Assembly: GCF_051390635.1 (NCBI RefSeq)
Contig: NZ_JBPODT010000003.1
Coordinates: 62,001 to 126,000 of the forward strand
DNA length: 64,000 nt
Direction: 5' to 3'
From: Microbaculum sp051390635
GTDB lineage: Bacteria > Pseudomonadota > Alphaproteobacteria > Rhizobiales > Tepidamorphaceae
Below the pieces are notes generated by a model. The model saw only the letters and a program-made list of their open reading frames with translations. It was not told the DNA's origin and did no database searches. The position numbers and the translations under genes are program-made. The number at the start of each line of letters is the position of its first letter. Position 1 is the stretch's first letter. Of the stretch, positions 43,791-52,477 are shown in pieces.

Positions 43791-44408
43791 ATGGCCGAAC
43801 CGAGAACCGACGCAGCGACCGTTGCCGAACCCGCGAAGGCGCGCCTGGATACGCCGCCACGCGAGCGGATCCTGGCCGCGGCGCGCGATCTGTTCTATCG
43901 ACAGGGGATCCGCGCGGTCGGCGTCGAGGCGATCGCAGCGGCCGCGCAGACGAACAAGATGACGCTATACCGGCATTTTTCGTCCAAGGACGAACTGGTG
44001 GCGGAATATCTGCGCCGCTTCGCCGAGGAAGACGAGGCTGTCTGGGCGTGCATCGCCGCCGCCCATCCCGGCGATCCGCTTGCCCAGCTGCGCGCCTGGG
44101 TCCAGCGCATGGCCGGCGAAATCTCCGATCCCGGGTCGCGCGGCTGCGCGATCGCCAACGCCGGCGTCCAGATCCCGGAGACAGAGCATCCCGCCCGCTG
44201 CGTCATCGAGAACCACAAGCGCGCGTTGCGCGCGCACGTTCTCGACCTGTGCAGGGCCGCGAACCTGCGCGATCCACAGCTTGTCGCGGACGGGATCTTC
44301 CTGATTCTCGAGGGTGCCCGCGTGAACATCCAGAGCGAAGGCCACGGCGGTCCCGCCTGCCGGTTCGTCGCGCTGTCCGAAGACCTGATCGCCGCGCACA
44401 GCGCCTAG
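43791..44408 (+). CDS. TetR/AcrR family transcriptional regulator
   Basis: A 205-residue repressor-type protein. The N-terminal HTH domain runs over about residues 21-68 with ILAAARDLFYRQGIRAVGVE, AIAAAAQTNKMTLYRHFSSK and DELVAEYL. The C-terminal ligand domain has GCAIANAGVQIPETEHPA, which is common in the branch that controls azoreductase and other detoxification genes. The ATG at 43791 is preferred over one at 43740 because the latter overlaps the operators' downstream region and lacks family similarity. Likely controls azoR and itself. Confidence 0.9.
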   Translation: MAEPRTDAATVAEPAKARLDTPPRERILAAARDLFYRQGIRAVGVEAIAAAAQTNKMTLYRHFSSKDELVAEYLRRFAEEDEAVWACIAAAHPGDPLAQLRAWVQRMAGEISDPGSRGCAIANAGVQIPETEHPARCVIENHKRALRAHVLDLCRAANLRDPQLVADGIFLILEGARVNIQSEGHGGPACRFVALSEDLIAAHSA

Positions 44409-44506
44409 GCACGGGGACAGGCGCGGCCCGTTGCGTGCGGCAACGAGCGGCCGGTGATGCGTGCGTGGCAGACGCCGGCTCGTCGTCCGCCGCAACTGCG
44501 GCTTGG

Positions 44507-44595
44507 GTCCCGGATCAGGTCCGGGACACGCAGTCTTCTTGCTGGCAACTGACTTTCTACTCGAACAGCCACGCGCCCCGGATTTGATCCGGGGC
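44507..44595. repeat. Two intergenic palindromes
   Basis: The first has arms GTCCCGGA/TCCGGGAC around TCAGG (44507-44527). The second has arms GCCCCGGAT/ATCCGGGGC around TTG (44575-44595). Both lie in the 285-base gap between tetR and the convergent dcd gene, which has no other feature. They resemble dispersed palindromes of alphaproteobacteria and could also stop transcription from both sides. Confidence 0.6.
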
Positions 44596-44693
44596 CCACG
44601 CGGCCGTGCCGCCCGTGAGGCGGTTACGATCGCGGCCGGCCGTTCCTTACCCGCTCCATCCCGCGAAGACGGGACACCGGCGCTGACCGGCCC

Positions 44694-45824
44694 TCAAAGC
44701 GTCGGCAGGTGGAAGTGTTTCGACAGCTTCAGGCCCTGCGCCTGGTAGTGCGAGCCGATGTCGGTGCCGTACAGCGCGCCGGGCCGCTCCGTCAGCCGCT
44801 CGTAGACCAGGCGGCCGACGATCTGGCCGTCCTCGATGATGAACGGCACGTCGCGGCTCCTGACCTCCAGCACCGCCTTCGAGCCGTGGCCGCCGGCGGC
44901 GGCATGGCCGAAGCCGGGATCGAAGAAGCCGGCATAGTGGACGCGGAACTCGCCGACCAGCGGGTCGAACGGCACCATCTCGGCGGCGTAGGTCGGCGGC
45001 ACGTGCACGGCTTCCTTGGAGGCGAGGATGTAGAACTCGTTCGGGTCGAGGATCAGCGATCCGCTGTGCCGTGTTTCGACCGGCTCCCAGAAATCGAGCA
45101 CGTCGTAGCCCGCCCGCTTGTCGACGTCGACGACCGCCGTGTGCCGCTTGGCGCGGTAGCCGACGAGGCCGACCTTGCCGGCAAGGTCGACGCTGACGGC
45201 GATGCCGCCGGTGATGTCCGGCGTATCCGAATCCACCAGCCGTTCGGCCTCGTGCAGTTCCAGCGTCTCATGGTCGGAAAGCAGCGCATGGCCGCGGCGG
45301 AAGCGGATCTGGGCGAGCCGCGAGCCGGTCCGCACCAGGATCGGGAAGGTGCGCGGGCTGATCTCCAGGTAAAGCGGCCCGTGATAGCCGCTCTCCACCT
45401 TGTCGAAGGCGCGGGCATTGTCGGTGATGACCCGGGTGAAGATGTCGAGCCGTCCCGTCGAGCTCTTCGGGTTGGCGTCGGCGGCGAGATGGGCTGGCAG
45501 CCGCACCTCTTCCAGGAGCGGCACGATATAGACGCAGCCGGTTTCCAGGACCGCGCCCTGGGTCAGGTCGATCTTGTGCAGGCCGAGAAGGTCTAGCCGG
45601 TCGCGCACCGTGCGGTTGGGGCCGGGCAGGAAGCTGGCGCGAACCCGGTAGGCGGTGCGGCCGAGCCTGAGATCGAGGCTCGCCGGCTGGATCTGGTCGG
45701 CGGCGAGGTCGCCGCCGGGGATGATCTGGCGATTGCCGACCAGCCGCCGGATAGCCTCGGCCGGCAGGATGCCGGGCGCCCGGTCGCTGGCCGTCGCGTT
45801 GATGTTTTCGCCCGTTTCGCCCAT
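44694..45824 (-). CDS. dcd: 2'-deoxycytidine 5'-triphosphate deaminase, double-length form
   Basis: Deaminates dCTP to dUTP, providing precursor for dTMP. The protein has 376 residues, about twice the E. coli enzyme, and looks like two dUTPase-fold halves in one chain. Half one (about residues 20-190) has QIQPASLDLRLG and NPKSSTGRLDIFTRVI. Half two has LILDPNEFYILASKEAVHVP, AGFFDPGFG and VGRLVYERL. This tandem form is the usual one in alphaproteobacteria. It is divergent from the riboswitch-controlled metZ. Confidence 0.92.
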   Translation of the reverse strand: MGETGENINATASDRAPGILPAEAIRRLVGNRQIIPGGDLAADQIQPASLDLRLGRTAYRVRASFLPGPNRTVRDRLDLLGLHKIDLTQGAVLETGCVYIVPLLEEVRLPAHLAADANPKSSTGRLDIFTRVITDNARAFDKVESGYHGPLYLEISPRTFPILVRTGSRLAQIRFRRGHALLSDHETLELHEAERLVDSDTPDITGGIAVSVDLAGKVGLVGYRAKRHTAVVDVDKRAGYDVLDFWEPVETRHSGSLILDPNEFYILASKEAVHVPPTYAAEMVPFDPLVGEFRVHYAGFFDPGFGHAAAGGHGSKAVLEVRSRDVPFIIEDGQIVGRLVYERLTERPGALYGTDIGSHYQAQGLKLSKHFHLPTL

Positions 45825-45877
45825 CTCCGGCGCCCCTGTCCGTTGTGTTGTCCGTCAGGTACTAGCCGAGCCGGAGC

Positions 45878-45906
45878 TTGACGCCAAGGCGTCGCGGCGA
45901 TACGAA
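45878..45906 (+). promoter_or_regulatory. Sigma-70 type promoter for metZ
   Basis: TTGACG (45878-45883), 17-base spacer, TACGAA (45901-45906). The inferred start near 45913 falls just before the riboswitch. A GACGCC-AA-GGCGTC inverted repeat (45880-45893) overlaps the -35 and spacer and could be an operator. Confidence 0.55.
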
Positions 45907-45915
45907 GCCCTCTTC

Positions 45916-45970
45916 ATTCGTGGTGATTTGCGCCGGCCGGCTTGCAGCCACGTAAAACAAATCGCTAAAA
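45916..45970 (+). promoter_or_regulatory. SAM-II (SAM-alpha) riboswitch
   Basis: Senses S-adenosylmethionine and lowers methionine synthesis. P1 stem: CGTGG (45919-45923) with CCACG (45948-45952). Pseudoknot: GATTTG (45925-45930) with CAAATC (45958-45963). The conserved loop text GGCTTGCAGCCACG, the A-rich linker GTAAAACAAATC and the terminal GCTAAAA are all present. Located upstream of metZ, the classic SAM-II target. Recognised by motif and pairing. Confidence 0.93.
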
Positions 45971-45994
45971 GGCCGGGTCGAAGAACCCGGTGCG

Positions 45995-46017
45995 CCGATT
46001 GGCCATCGGGATTTTTT
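45995..46017 (+). terminator. Intrinsic terminator in the metZ leader
   Basis: CCGAT-TGGCC-ATCGG stem-loop (45995-46009) followed by GATTTTTT. A second hairpin, CCGGGT/ACCCGG (45973-45990), lies between it and the riboswitch. Together they form a plausible expression platform for premature termination when SAM is bound. Confidence 0.75.
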
Positions 46018-46045
46018 GTCCCGGCCCTCCCGTTGGAGGACGGCA

Positions 46046-47254
46046 ATGAACGAACATTTTGACCCTCTCGCCGCGTGCGAGGACACCTTCGGCCTCGACA
46101 CCCTGCTGGTCCATGGCGGGACCGTGCGCTCCGGCTTCGGCGAGACGTCCGAGGCGGTTTTCCTCAATTCCGGCTTCGTCTACGACAGCGCCGAGGCGGC
46201 GGAATCCCGCTTCAAGGGCGAGGTGGATGGCTTCGTCTATTCGCGCTACGCCAACCCGACGGTCGCCATGTTCGAAAAGCGCATGGCGCTAATCGAGGGC
46301 GCCGAGGCGGCCCGGGCGACGGCCAGCGGCATGGCCGCGGTCACCGCCGCGCTGCTGTGCCAGCTCAAGGCCGGCGACCACGTCGTCGCCTCCCGCGCCC
46401 TATTCGGCTCCTGCCTCTATGTCGTCGAGGACCTGCTGCCGCGCTACGGCGTGCCCTGCACACTGGTCGATGGCACCGATCTCGACCAGTGGCGGCGTGC
46501 GGTCCGCCCCGAAACCCGGGTGTTCTTCCTGGAGACGCCGACCAATCCGACGCTCGACGTGCTCGATATCGCCGCGATCGCCGAGATCGCCCACGATGCC
46601 GGGGCACGGCTGGTGGTCGACAACGTCTTCGCCACCCCGCTCGGCCAGCGCCCGTTGAAACTGGGCGCGGACGTGGTGGTGTATTCGGCGACGAAGCACA
46701 TCGACGGGCAGGGCCGCTGTCTCGGCGGCGTGATCCTGTCGAGCGAGGACTTCATTGCCAGCGAGCTCAAGGACTTCCACCGCCACACCGGGCCCTCGCT
46801 GAGCCCGTTCAACGCCTGGGTGATGCTCAAGGGCCTGGAAACGCTGGCGCTTCGGGTCGAACGGCATTGTGCCAACGCCGTCCGGATTGCCGCGTTCCTC
46901 GCCGACCAGCCCGGCATCCGCAAGGTGATCCATCCCGGCCGGCCCGACCATCCCCAGGTCGACGTCGCGATCCGGCAGATGGCCAATGGCGGGCCGATGG
47001 TCACCTTCGAGGTGGAGGACGGCAAGGCCGGCGCCTTCCGTTTCGCCAATGCGCTGAAAGTCGTGAAGATCTCCAACAATCTCGGCGACGCCAGGAGCCT
47101 GGTGACCCATCCCGCGACCACCACCCACCAGCGTCTGACGCCGGAGGCGCGCGCGGTGCTTGGAATAGGCGACGGCCTCCTGCGCCTGTCGGTGGGTCTG
47201 GAGCACCCGCGCGACCTGGAGAACGACCTGGCGCGGGCGGCGGCGGCTGTCTAG
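46046..47254 (+). CDS. metZ: O-succinylhomoserine sulfhydrylase
   Basis: PLP enzyme that makes homocysteine from O-succinylhomoserine and sulfide. The 402-residue product belongs to the Cys/Met metabolism PLP family: YSRYANPTVAMFEKRMALIEG (near residue 70), the PLP lysine in SATKHIDGQGRCLGG, and a C-terminal LRLSVGLEHPRDLENDL. GGAGG lies 6 bases before the ATG. It is controlled by the SAM-II riboswitch and terminator upstream. apaG follows about 100 bases downstream. Confidence 0.94.
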   Translation: MNEHFDPLAACEDTFGLDTLLVHGGTVRSGFGETSEAVFLNSGFVYDSAEAAESRFKGEVDGFVYSRYANPTVAMFEKRMALIEGAEAARATASGMAAVTAALLCQLKAGDHVVASRALFGSCLYVVEDLLPRYGVPCTLVDGTDLDQWRRAVRPETRVFFLETPTNPTLDVLDIAAIAEIAHDAGARLVVDNVFATPLGQRPLKLGADVVVYSATKHIDGQGRCLGGVILSSEDFIASELKDFHRHTGPSLSPFNAWVMLKGLETLALRVERHCANAVRIAAFLADQPGIRKVIHPGRPDHPQVDVAIRQMANGGPMVTFEVEDGKAGAFRFANALKVVKISNNLGDARSLVTHPATTTHQRLTPEARAVLGIGDGLLRLSVGLEHPRDLENDLARAAAAV

Positions 47255-47358
47255 GCAGAAGGACCGGGCTGGCCAACATGCCACACCCGCGCGCAAACCA
47301 GTGCCCGGTCCGCCGCAGGACCATGGCCAATTCGACCGCAGGCCTTAATATCGTGCAT

Positions 47359-47751
47359 ATGTATCGAGCGACGACCCGCGGCATCGAGGTGACGGTCGAG
47401 CCGGCGTTCAGCGAGGAACGCTCGGCCCTGGAGGCCGGTGCCTATTTCTGGACCTACACGATCGAGATCGTGAACACCGGCTCGGAGACGGTGCAGCTCG
47501 TCAACCGGCACTGGCGCATCATCGACGCGCGCGGCAAGACCTTCGAGGTGCAGGGCCCCGGCGTCGTCGGCGAGCAGCCGGTGCTCGATCCCGGCGAGTC
47601 CTTCCGCTATACCAGCGGCGTCCCGCTTGGGACGCCGTCGGGCATGATGTCCGGGACCTACGAGATGCGCACTAAGGCCGGGGACCGTTTCCTTGCCGAG
47701 GTTCCCGCTTTCTCGCTTGACAGTCCCGGCGTCATACCGACGATCAATTGA
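47359..47751 (+). CDS. apaG: Co2+/Mg2+ efflux protein ApaG (DUF525)
   Basis: Fibronectin-III-like small protein of 130 residues, named for its link to cobalt tolerance in enterobacteria; the mechanism is not known. Family text is clear: MYRATTRGIEVTVEP at the start, YTIEIVNTGSETVQLVNRHW, and VVGEQPVLDPGESFRYTSG. An ATG at 47323 is also in frame with AGGA very close to it. I chose 47359 because it matches the family N-terminus and length. Confidence 0.92.
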   Translation: MYRATTRGIEVTVEPAFSEERSALEAGAYFWTYTIEIVNTGSETVQLVNRHWRIIDARGKTFEVQGPGVVGEQPVLDPGESFRYTSGVPLGTPSGMMSGTYEMRTKAGDRFLAEVPAFSLDSPGVIPTIN

Positions 47752-47784
47752 CCCGATCGCTGTTCTTCGACTGAGCGGTAACCG

Positions 47785-49233
47785 TTGCTCGATTTCCGAC
47801 CGATCTTCCTTGTCATCGGCGTGCTGCTGGCGACGCTCGGCTGCGCCATGCTGCTGCCGGCCCTGGTCGACGTGGTGTTCGCCAGCGACGATTGGGTCGT
47901 CTTCCTCGCCTCCTCGATGATCACCGTGTTCATCGGCATCGCCATGTGGGTGACGTGCCGGGGCGCCAAGGTGCGCCTGGGCCTGCGGGAGGCGTTCGTG
48001 CTGACGACGTCGGTCTGGGTGGTCGCCGCCGCCTTCGCGGCGCTGCCGTTCACCTGGTCGCGCCTCGACATGAGCTACACGGACGCTTTCTTCGAGGCGA
48101 TGTCCGGGCTGACGACCACCGGCTCGACCGTCATCGTCGGGCTCGACAACGCCCCGCCCGGCATCCTGTTCTGGCGGTCCTTCCTGCAGTGGCTGGGCGG
48201 TCTCGGCATCGTCGTCATGGCTGTGGCGGTGCTGCCGATGCTGCAGATCGGCGGCATGCAGCTGTTCAAGGCGGAGGCCTTCGACACCCCCGACAAGATC
48301 CTGCCGCGCGCCGCCCAGATCTCCGGATCGCTCACCGCGCTGTTCGTCGGCCTGACGGGACTGTGCGCGATCGCCTACGGCTTCGCCGGCATGGAGATTT
48401 CCGATGCCGTCATGCACGCCATGACGACGGTCGCCACCGGCGGCTTCTCCTCGCGCGACGCCTCCATCGGCGCGTTCGCGTCTCCGGCGGTGGAATGGGT
48501 CAGCGTCGTCTTCATGATCGCCGGATCGCTGCCCTTCCTGCTGTATGTGCGCGCCATCCAGGGCCAGCCGCTGGTGATGATCCGCGACGAGCAGGTGCGC
48601 GCCTTCTTCATGATCCTGCTGTTCCTGTCCGTGCTCGCCTGGATGTCCGAGGACCAGGAGACGGTGCATGCCGGCGCCATCCGCTTCCGCGAGGCGGTCT
48701 TCAACGTCACCTCGATCATGACCGGCACCGGCTACGCCTCGGTCGACTACGGCACCTGGGGGCCGCTGGCTGTGGGCATTTTCCTGACGGCGACCTTCAT
48801 CGGCGGCTGCGCCGGCTCGACCTCCTGCGGCATCAAGGTGTTCCGCGTCGTCGTGCTGTTCGAGGACATCCGGCAGCACGCGCGCCGGATCGTCTACCCG
48901 TCGGGCGTGTTCGTGAAGCGCTACAACGGCCGCCCGCTGCCCGACAATGTCTCCGCCGCGGTGCTCAGCTTCGTCTTCCTGTTCCTGGCCAGTTTCGCGG
49001 TCATCAGCGTGGCCCTGAGCCTGATGGGCCTAGACGCCGTCACGGCGATCTCCGGGGCCGCCACCGCCATCTCTAACGTCGGTCCGGGGCTCGGTCCGGT
49101 CATCGGCCCGTCCGGCAATTTCGCGCCGCTGCCCGACGGCGCCAAATGGCTTCTGGCGATCGCCATGCTGATCGGCCGCCTGGAGGTCTTCACCGTGCTG
49201 GTGCTGTTCATTCCCGCCTTCTGGCGGCGGTGA
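47785..49233 (+). CDS. trkH: TrkH-type potassium uptake protein
   Basis: Membrane subunit of the Trk potassium transporter, working with TrkA. The 482-residue protein has about ten hydrophobic segments and four P-loop repeats: SGLTTTGSTVI (about 109-119), TVATGGFSSRDASIG, MTGTGYASVDYG and SNVGPGLGPVIGP. The start is TTG at 47785; no ATG gives the conserved N-terminus. No trkA is nearby. It runs convergently to the RND pump gene. Confidence 0.92.
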   Translation: MLDFRPIFLVIGVLLATLGCAMLLPALVDVVFASDDWVVFLASSMITVFIGIAMWVTCRGAKVRLGLREAFVLTTSVWVVAAAFAALPFTWSRLDMSYTDAFFEAMSGLTTTGSTVIVGLDNAPPGILFWRSFLQWLGGLGIVVMAVAVLPMLQIGGMQLFKAEAFDTPDKILPRAAQISGSLTALFVGLTGLCAIAYGFAGMEISDAVMHAMTTVATGGFSSRDASIGAFASPAVEWVSVVFMIAGSLPFLLYVRAIQGQPLVMIRDEQVRAFFMILLFLSVLAWMSEDQETVHAGAIRFREAVFNVTSIMTGTGYASVDYGTWGPLAVGIFLTATFIGGCAGSTSCGIKVFRVVVLFEDIRQHARRIVYPSGVFVKRYNGRPLPDNVSAAVLSFVFLFLASFAVISVALSLMGLDAVTAISGAATAISNVGPGLGPVIGPSGNFAPLPDGAKWLLAIAMLIGRLEVFTVLVLFIPAFWRR

Positions 49234-49351
49234 TTGCCGCGATTCATCGAGACGGCCGCGTTGCGGCCTCGTCAGGATGAGGGCCGAGCGCCCGGCACCC
49301 AGAAAACCCTCATGGTGCGGAGCACGCCTCGAACCAGGACCGGGAAACGCG
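49234..49351. repeat. Degenerate dispersed-repeat sequence between convergent genes
   Basis: The 118-base gap contains CATCGAGACGGCCGCGTTGC and CGTCAGGATGAGGGCC, then CCCTCATGGTGCGGAGCACG and CCTCGAACCAGGA. These resemble the arms of intergenic repeats common in this order (typically with CTCATCCTGAGG and CGTCTCGAAGG). The arms no longer pair well, so this is probably a decayed copy. Confidence 0.4.
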
Positions 49352-52300
49352 TCACTCCGCCGGCGTGGCGGTCGGGCGGCGTCCCAGACGCATGTAGGCG
49401 CCGCCGACGCGGGCGATGTCGTCGCCGATACCGATGATCGCCGGCACCAGGAACAGCACGAAGCAGGTCGCGATAGCCAGTCCGAACACCAGCGTCACCG
49501 CCATCGGGATCAGGAACTGGGCCTGCAGGCTCGTTTCGAACAGGAGCGGCGTCAGGCCGCCGATCGTCGTCAGCGATGTCAGCAGCACCGCGCGCAGGCG
49601 GTCGCAGGCGGCGCCGACGGCGGCGTCGGAAAGCGGCTCGCCCGTCGACAGGCGTTCGTCGAGGCGCGAGACCAGGATGATCGAATCGTTGACCAGGATG
49701 CCGGAGAGGCCGAGCAGGCCCATCATCGACAGGATGGTCAGCGGCGCGCCCATCACCATGTGCCCGATCACCGCGCCGGTCAGGCCGAAGGGGATGATGA
49801 TCATCACCGCCAGCGGACGGCCGTAGCTGGCGAACACCCAGGCCAGGATCAGGTAGATGGCGCCGAGCGAGATGATCGCGCCGAACCGCAGGTCCTCGAA
49901 GGATCGCGCCCGTTCCTCCTCGCGGCCCGAGAACTGGTAGCTGATGCCGTACTTGGAGGTGACCGCCGACAGCGGGCCGGCGTCGAGCGCGCCGACGAGT
50001 TCGACATTCGTCGTGACGTCCTGGTCGACATCGGCGGTCACCGAGACCGCCGTCGCCCCGTCGATGCGCTGGATGATCGCGTAGCCCTGCTTTTCGGTGA
50101 GCTCGACGATCTCCGACAGCAGCACGAACTCGCCGGACGGCGCGCGCAGCGACAGGTTGCCGAGCGCGGCCAGGCCGGGCACCGCCTGCACCCGGCGCAC
50201 CCGGATCGTCACCTCCTCGTCGCCGGCGGGCACGCGCCGGGCGATGGCGCCCTCGAAGGCGTTGCGCACCTGCCGGCCGACGCTTTCGGCGGTGAACCCG
50301 AGCGCAGCGCCGCGCGGCGTCAGCGCCATGACGATTTCCGGCTTGCCGTAGGGCAAGTCGTCGTCGACGGCGGAGACTCCCGGGAAGCCGCTGACCACCT
50401 CGCGGATTTCCAGCGCCGCCTGTTTCAGGACCTCGGTCGGCGCGCCGGTGAGCCGGATGTCGATGTCGCGGCCGGGCGGTCCGCCGCGCCGTCCCGAGAT
50501 GGTCGCCGTCTCCAGGCCCGGAATGCTGGGCATCGCCTGCCGCCAGGCCGTCGTGATGTCGCTCGTGCGCACCGTGCGCTTTTCCGAGACCGTGAGCTGG
50601 GCGTCGACTTCGGCGAAGTTCATGCCGCGCGAGAAACCGGACCGGCCGACGGTGGCGAAGGTCGCGACCACGAGTGGCTCGTCGTCGGGAGCGAGCGTCT
50701 GTTCGGCGGCGCGCAGGGCCGCCTCGACCTGGGCGACCCCGGCGATCACCTGGTCCTCGGGCGTGCCGGCCGCGAAGGTGAGGCGGGCGGTGATGTTTTC
50801 AGGCTCCGCGGTCGGGAAGAACTGGAAGCCGACGCGGCCGCCGGCGATGAGGCCGACCGCCAGGATCAGGCTTGCCAGCGACAGGGCGACGGTGGTGTAG
50901 CGCCAGCGGAATGACAGTGCGACCAGCCTGCGGAACGGCCCGTCGCGCAGGCGCGCGAAGCCGGAATCGAAGGCGCGCCGGAACCGCCCGGGCTCCGCGC
51001 GCATCGACGTCAGACTGTGGCGCAGATGGCCCGGCAGGATGAGCAGGCACTCGACCAGGCTTGCCAGCAGCACGACGATCACCACCATCGGCAGCGCGCC
51101 CATGATCTGTCCGACGATGTCGCGGATCATGGTGAGCGGGAAGAAGGCGACCTGGGTGGTCAGCACCGAGGCGATCACCGGCCACATCATCTGGCCCGTG
51201 CCCCGTTCGGCGGCCAACACCGGATCGTCGCCCATGGCGTAGCGTGTGGCGGTATGCTCGCCGACCACGATGGCGTCGTCGACCACGATGCCGAGGCACA
51301 TGATCAGGGCGAACAGCGACATCATGTTGATCGACTGGCCCGTGACCCACATGAAGCCCAGGGTCGCCATCATCGCCGTCGGCACGCCGATGGCGACCCA
51401 GAAGGCGATGCGCGCGTTCAGGAACACGAACAGGATGATGACGACCAGCACCAGGCCGGACAGGCCGTTCTTCACCAGGAGGTTGATGCGGTCGACAAGG
51501 CTCGAGGCGCGAACGTCGTAGACCTCGAGCTTGAGCGTCGGCGGAAGGGTGGGGCGGATCTCGTCGAGATAGCGCTCCAGGATCGCCGCCGTCTCCAGCG
51601 TGTCGGCCGTGGTGGACCGCTCGACCTGCAACTCGATCGCGCGATTGCCGCCGCTATAGCCTGCCGTCTGGTCCTGTTCGAAGGCGTCGTGGACCGTCGC
51701 GATCTCGCGCAGCAGGACCTTTTCGCCGGTCTCGCGCGAGACCGTCTCTATCGCCCCGATCTCTTCCGCGCTGGTGCCGTCGCCGAGCGAACGCAGTTGC
51801 TTTTCCACCGCCCCTTCGAGCGTGCCGGAGGGCCGGTCCTGGGTCGCGGTGGAGACGCGGGTGGCGATGTCGGACAGCGTCACGCCGAGCCGGCGCAGTT
51901 CGCGTTCGGGCACGTCGATCCAGACTTCCGGCTTGCGGAAGCCGATCAGGTCGACCTTGTCGATGCCGGCCGCCAGCAATCCGTCGCGGATCTCCTTGGC
52001 GTAGGCCTTCAGCGCCGTTTCGCTGAAGGGCCCCGACAGGGACATGTTGGCGACGCCTTCGTACCAGATCGCCCGGCGTACGCTCGGCGTCTCGGAATCC
52101 TCCGGCAGGTTGGTGACGCCGGACACCGCCGACTCGACCTCGGACAGCGCCTTCTGCATGTCGGCGCCTACGGAAAACTCGAGCGTGATCGAGGCCGCGC
52201 CCTCGCGGGCGTAGGAGGTGACCTTCTCGATATCGTCGAGATAGCGCAGCTCCGGCTCCACCGCGTGCAGGATGTTCTTCTCGACATCCTCCGCGCTCGC

Positions 52301-52477
52301 TCCCGGCCAGGCGATCGACACCGAGATGCGCGGAATATCGGTGGACGGGAACAGCTGCGTGTTGAGCTGGAAAATGCCGATGACGCCGAACAGCACCATC
52401 ATCGCCATCAGCAGGTTCGAGGCGTTTCGGTGCCGGACGAAGAACCGGATCGGCGCGGACGCCTCGCGCTCAGCCAT
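49352..52477 (-). CDS. Efflux RND transporter permease (AcrB/HAE-1 type)
   Basis: Inner-membrane proton-driven exporter of drugs or other amphiphiles. The 1041-residue protein has the 12-segment RND plan with two large periplasmic loops. It starts with an N-terminal cytoplasmic segment and FFVRHRNASNLLMAMMVLFG, and carries the proton-relay pair Asp400-Asp401 in GIVVDDAIVVGEH. The second half repeats the plan (MSMMGLLGLSGILVNDSIIL). It overlaps the adaptor stop by eight bases. No outer-membrane channel gene is adjacent, so a TolC encoded elsewhere is expected. Confidence 0.95.
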   Translation of the reverse strand: MAEREASAPIRFFVRHRNASNLLMAMMVLFGVIGIFQLNTQLFPSTDIPRISVSIAWPGASAEDVEKNILHAVEPELRYLDDIEKVTSYAREGAASITLEFSVGADMQKALSEVESAVSGVTNLPEDSETPSVRRAIWYEGVANMSLSGPFSETALKAYAKEIRDGLLAAGIDKVDLIGFRKPEVWIDVPERELRRLGVTLSDIATRVSTATQDRPSGTLEGAVEKQLRSLGDGTSAEEIGAIETVSRETGEKVLLREIATVHDAFEQDQTAGYSGGNRAIELQVERSTTADTLETAAILERYLDEIRPTLPPTLKLEVYDVRASSLVDRINLLVKNGLSGLVLVVIILFVFLNARIAFWVAIGVPTAMMATLGFMWVTGQSINMMSLFALIMCLGIVVDDAIVVGEHTATRYAMGDDPVLAAERGTGQMMWPVIASVLTTQVAFFPLTMIRDIVGQIMGALPMVVIVVLLASLVECLLILPGHLRHSLTSMRAEPGRFRRAFDSGFARLRDGPFRRLVALSFRWRYTTVALSLASLILAVGLIAGGRVGFQFFPTAEPENITARLTFAAGTPEDQVIAGVAQVEAALRAAEQTLAPDDEPLVVATFATVGRSGFSRGMNFAEVDAQLTVSEKRTVRTSDITTAWRQAMPSIPGLETATISGRRGGPPGRDIDIRLTGAPTEVLKQAALEIREVVSGFPGVSAVDDDLPYGKPEIVMALTPRGAALGFTAESVGRQVRNAFEGAIARRVPAGDEEVTIRVRRVQAVPGLAALGNLSLRAPSGEFVLLSEIVELTEKQGYAIIQRIDGATAVSVTADVDQDVTTNVELVGALDAGPLSAVTSKYGISYQFSGREEERARSFEDLRFGAIISLGAIYLILAWVFASYGRPLAVMIIIPFGLTGAVIGHMVMGAPLTILSMMGLLGLSGILVNDSIILVSRLDERLSTGEPLSDAAVGAACDRLRAVLLTSLTTIGGLTPLLFETSLQAQFLIPMAVTLVFGLAIATCFVLFLVPAIIGIGDDIARVGGAYMRLGRRPTATPAE

